Part shown: piece after piece, positions 60,448 through 64,000 of the stretch
How the letters are laid out: the number at the start of each line of letters is the position of its first letter
Position numbering within the stretch: the stretch's first letter is position 1
From: Impatiens glandulifera
Taxonomy: Eukaryota > Streptophyta > Magnoliopsida > Ericales > Balsaminaceae
DNA: 64,000 nt
Direction: 5' to 3'
NCBI RefSeq assembly: GCF_907164915.1
Contig: NC_061867.1
Coordinates: 716,001-780,000 of the forward strand
Notes under the pieces: model-generated
Told to the model about the DNA's origin: nothing
Databases searched by the model: none
The model's input: only the letters and a program-made list of their open reading frames with translations
Translations under genes and position numbers: made by a program

Positions 60448-63400
60448 TCACTTTTTAATGAACATTTTTCTGAACTCATCATTGGATTGGGGTGGTTTTT
60501 CCTCATCTTCTCCTCCTTCAGTTTTCTTACCTGTGTCGACCCAACCGAGGGCTCTGATAGATCGTGGAACAGCAAACGTGCTCTTTCCTTTGAACTGCAC
60601 ACTATTATTATTATTATTGTTACCCTCAGACTCGCCATGTGGTTCTGCTGCCTTTGATGAATCTTGGCCTGAAACCGACATAAATAAAATATTACCTTTT
60701 TTATAACACACTAAGTCAAGATCAAAGAAGAACTATTGAAATACCGTGTTTCTTCTGATCGGCTGGTTCTTTCCCTCTTCGTTGTTTTGGATCTGAACGT
60801 GCTATGCTTAATTTCTTCCCAAACAGTTTCTGCTTGTTCTTCGCCACAGCAGCAGCAAGATGTGCATCATTGGAAAAATCCACATATGCCAAACCCTTCA
60901 TATAAATAAATGCATTCAATTTTTTTTAGTATTCTATATTGACAAAATACTATTGACAAGTTTAGGATAAATTTTAATTGTAGCAGTGGATGTAAAATTT
61001 ATGATAAGGATAAAAAAAAGGAGACCACAAATTCCAACAAATTGATCCATATAGTAGCCAAATGATTGAGAAGATACCCTTGATTTTCCAGTGAATTTGT
61101 CCTTCAATATGCGAATAGCAACAACTTTACCAACGTCACTAAAGAATCGTTGCAGATCATCAGGATTAGCCTGCACAAGACATTCAATAGTAGCCAAATG
61201 ATTTTTTTTTTCTTTTTTGTGAAAAGCCAAATGATTTCTGAAACAGGAGAAAACTGTTTTCTGAGCTATAGTATGACAGCAATATCATTTGGCAGAAGAC
61301 TTGCCTTGGGGTCCAGGTTCGACACAAAAGCAGTACATTGGTCATCATGTTTTGATCTTCCAAACGCAATATCAGTTTTTCTTTCAATGTTACTACTACT
61401 ACTTTTTTCACCTTCAGCTTCTTTATTATCCACCTTATTTGCAGCATCAAGAGAGACAACATTCTGGTTCTTTCCCTCCCCATGCAAATTCTTTATTTTT
61501 TTATCGTTATTTTTCTGTCGTTTTGGCTTAGATTGTTGGTCAGATATATTTGGATCCTGCTTCCTCTTTTCACCTGATTTTTCTTTGGAGGGTATCTCCT
61601 TCTGCTCTTTTGTTGTGCCAATAGATTTTATATCCTGTTGTAACTTGAATAACTGCAGCTCTTCCAATCGAGGAGAAGTCTGGAAAAGAGACAAGGGACA
61701 AACAGATTTTAAATACCTATGTCACGTGCAGTAAGTCATTATATCAGTACTTATTAGTATATGAAAACCTAAAGAACTCTTAACAAAAAATAAAATTAAG
61801 GAACTGTTATTGAATAGTCAACTATGACATTGACTTAATACTGGTTTTAGGGATCCTCTAAGCGTGTAAAACTAGAACCTCGTGATAGAATGAAGATAGG
61901 TAGTTGCAGTGTGTTCTTTACATGTCTCCTTGAAAGCCCTTACCTCAATAAGCATACTAAAAGAGCCATCAATTTGTATTACATACATATGCATTGAAAA
62001 GTGAAGGACCTGAGAGCATTCACTTCTAATTGTGCATGTTTTACACTTAGAAAACTGGTTCATAGGTCTGGTTTTATTAAAAGTGGCTGAAAAGCATAAA
62101 CTATCAGGCACGTAACTCATGTTCAAGAATTTAGGTCTAAAAGCACTTGCAACTCTATACTTTGCAGTGACAAAATAAGACAAAAGGAAATAGATGTCAC
62201 TCGCAGGTGTTAGATGAACCAATAAGAAGCTAGAGCAACAGAAATACCTTTCGGATGGCATGCTCTAAGTCTTCCAATGTGCCAAATTCCCTTTCAAAAC
62301 GTAACCAAGAATGACAAATGTCCTGAACAAAGAAAATTGTCAAGTACTACCAAAACATAAAATTTCACAGAAAGTCCCGAGCACCTCATACTTTATAAGA
62401 TAGGTGATGGACCATCTTGCTTAAATATATCCAACTGTACATAAGCATTAATACGAGTGGAGTTCAAGACAATCTTGGGAGGATAAGGAAGTTATAAGTT
62501 ATTGAATATTTGGTTCACTGTGAGGTGACCTCTATGTGGTTTACAGCTTAAAGAATTCACATAATATGTACAGAAAGTGGAAAATAAAATGGAAGTTTAA
62601 GAGACTAATAGATTGATTAGCACTTAATTAAACTCTGTTGTGTACACCCTAATAAAGAATGAAAATTAATAAGTGTACAAATGATCATTAGACCTTCCAG
62701 AGCTGAAAAGCTCTTGTATAACACATTATACATACACAACAAAAATAAATCCTACTTTTTTAATATAACTACAACCCGTGATTTGAAAGAAAAAGAGATT
62801 AGATGGAATGGAGTATTGGGGTTTCCAGAAGATGTCAAATTGAATTTTTTTTTTAAAGAGGGTCATCTTGTATTAAAATGTTTTAAATGGAGTTATGAAC
62901 GCGAGGTGGCACAATTTTTACAAGAATGGAAGAATGAAACCACAAATATAGGGAGACAGTCAGTTCTACAGAAGCTGATAGTTCAGGATGTTAAGGCAAC
63001 CAAAGGTCATTATTTTAGGGTACCTGAGCACTGAATGCTGTATTTAATAAACCTTAACATTATATCCAAACATACACACACAGAAGACCCCCTGCAAGGA
63101 ACTGGCCCAAAATCGAACTAATGTTACCCCTGCCACTTCATATTTTTCACCCTGATGCTCTTGCAGTACAAAGGCTGCTTCTTGACTTATTAGCAATACA
63201 AGTTTTATTTCACTAATCAATAACACTTCTCCTAGGTGCCAATCTTGTTCATTGCATAATGCTTATTTGATCATGGAGTACTACATTTATAGTTGTTTGA
63301 AACAACTTGTTTCTGATAGGATAACAAAATTATGCATTACGATACTTTTTAAGTTTAAGAATAAATATAAGGTGAATAGCATGTCCTACCTTATTCAACA

Positions 63401-63970
63401 AATATCAGACACACTGACGAAATCCTAGATCATAATACTTGGTGGTGCTAAGCAATATATTAGGTCACCATATTTAAGTAGCTATTTATTTGACATTAAT
63501 CTCCAGTGCTAGTTTGAACTCCAGGAAGATGGACCCATGGAAAATATGCAATAAGAGGAGTTGAACCAAGATATTTGTGCTAACAACGGGAAAAATTAAA
63601 GAACTCTAGATACCTCAGAGCCTGTTCCAGAAAATCTTTTGTTATAGCATCTTTTGTAGACAGACCTAGCTTCCCTGGTGTTACCCAATTCAAGTTCCAT
63701 CGCTATATAACCTTTCCATGCTTCTAATACAGAGCCCCTGCCAGAAATAGTCAGTGGAAATGAAGCAAACATATGTAAAAAGGAAAAAGAAATTTAGCAT
63801 AGAGACAGAAGGGCATGAGAGACAAACCTGACTTTCAGAAAATCGTCCCAAACTTTACGAGCTGCAACTAGATCCTTCCCCAGGGTTGCCTCCAATCTCG
63901 CCCAGTAAGCATGGAGTCGCAATAAACCTGATGGATCCTCAAGGTGTACCAACAAGTACTCAGATGCACG
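60448..63970 (-). CDS. SART3: SART3/Prp24-like U6 snRNP recycling factor (3' part, runs off the right edge)
   Basis: Nuclear factor that helps re-anneal U4 and U6 snRNPs after splicing. The minus-strand exons seen are 63970-63828, 63737-63614, 62322-62248, 61679-61305, 61170-61078, 60895-60745 and 60668-60448. The first three encode HAT (half-a-TPR) helices: LLRLHAYWARLEATLGKDL, GSVLEAWKGYIAMELELGNT, then SWLRFEREFGTLEDLEHAIR. A Lys/Glu-rich linker with KPKRQKNNDKK (nuclear import-like) follows. One RRM reads CTAFVSNLDPK, ANPDDLQRFFSDVGKVVAIR, KDKFTGKSRGLAYVDFSN and FGKKLSIARSDPKQ. The end, SNDEFRKMFIKK, is the Lsm-interaction motif typical of SART3/Prp24. Reading frames join in phase throughout. 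The 5' exons lie beyond 64000. Intron 4 as numbered here begins with GC (61304). Only one RRM is visible, whereas human SART3 has two. Confidence 0.9.
61171..61304 (-). other. GC-AG intron of the SART3-like gene
   Basis: On the minus strand the exon ends GAC CCC AAG and the intron starts gcaagtct, the classic GC-donor consensus AG|GCAAGT. It ends ttgtgcag before GCT AAT CCT. The join gives the continuous RRM reading NLDPK-ANPDDLQRFF. Confidence 0.85.
62681..63034 (+). other. Unassigned open frame inside the SART3-like intron
   Basis: An open frame of 117 codons on the strand opposite to the host gene, within its 1.29-kb intron (62323-63613). The second half has a protein-like mix (KWSYEREVAQFLQEWKNE, then RQSVLQKLIVQDVKATKGHY). 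It matches no family I know, and the first half is AT-driven. It may be chance or a fragment of a captured or transposed gene. It is listed so that it can be checked, not as a gene. Confidence 0.15.
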
Positions 63971-64000
63971 CTAGACAACACAACCAGCAAAACATATCAA

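Noticed and set aside
61150..61734. 194-codon open frame on the + strand
   Set aside because: It is antisense to the Lys/Glu-rich exon of the SART3-like gene. The Phe/Ser/Leu-rich translation is the typical mirror of such an exon.
1..64000. CRISPR arrays, bacterial operons or organelle insertions
   Set aside because: No regularly spaced repeats with unique spacers and no bacterial or plastid gene text were recognised. The tandem repeats found are eukaryotic minisatellites or transposon units.

Overview
The window looks like nuclear DNA of a core eudicot plant. It is strongly AT-rich and intron-bearing, and its genes belong to plant families (DOF, ZF-HD, KRP/ICK, plant PLAC8/cadmium-resistance). 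Gene similarity gives an asterid flavour, but I cannot name the species. Single-copy genes stand as islands in a sea of small transposable elements.

Layout. Positions 1-4600 are repeats: a SINE/Helitron-like composite, two hAT-type MITEs with 8-bp target duplications and a degenerate tandem repeat. A KRP cyclin-dependent kinase inhibitor follows (4640-5487, +, 4 exons). Positions 5.5-10.6 kb hold SINEs, long direct repeats and an orphan coding-like terminal exon. ATG2, the lipid-transfer protein of autophagy, spans 11019-19391 (+, 14 exons, 1957 aa) and contains a rare GC-AG intron. Positions 20-22.3 kb are repeats with a LINE fragment. A small plant-specific protein of unknown function lies at 23297-23755 (-). 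A candidate spliced non-coding transcript lies near 25.8-26.3 kb (-). A tandem pair of PLAC8/PCR-type genes lies at 29029-30263 and 31199-32148 (+). A four-EF-hand calmodulin-like protein lies at 33463-34014 (-). A decayed MuDR transposase lies at 36.3-37.96 kb (-) inside a 12-kb gene-poor stretch. Then come a DOF zinc-finger factor (45968-47013, +), a zinc-finger homeodomain factor (52071-52976, -), about 7.5 kb without a gene, and the 3' part of a SART3/Prp24-like U6 snRNP recycling factor (60448-63970, -, running off the right edge), which has a second GC-AG intron.

The genes do not form a pathway. They are a normal eukaryotic mix of cell cycle, autophagy, calcium signalling, metal or cell-size membrane proteins, two transcription factor families and splicing. 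The only local relationship is the tandem duplication of the PLAC8 genes. No exotic defence or biosynthetic system is present. The less ordinary content is the repeat landscape (at least three short retroposon-like families, several MITEs with recognisable target duplications, nested insertions), the two GC-AG introns, the orphan exon at 9.5 kb and the possible non-coding gene at 26 kb.

All exon models were read by eye from splice consensus, reading-frame continuity and recalled family sequence. Their lengths are divisible by three where stated, but no alignment was run.
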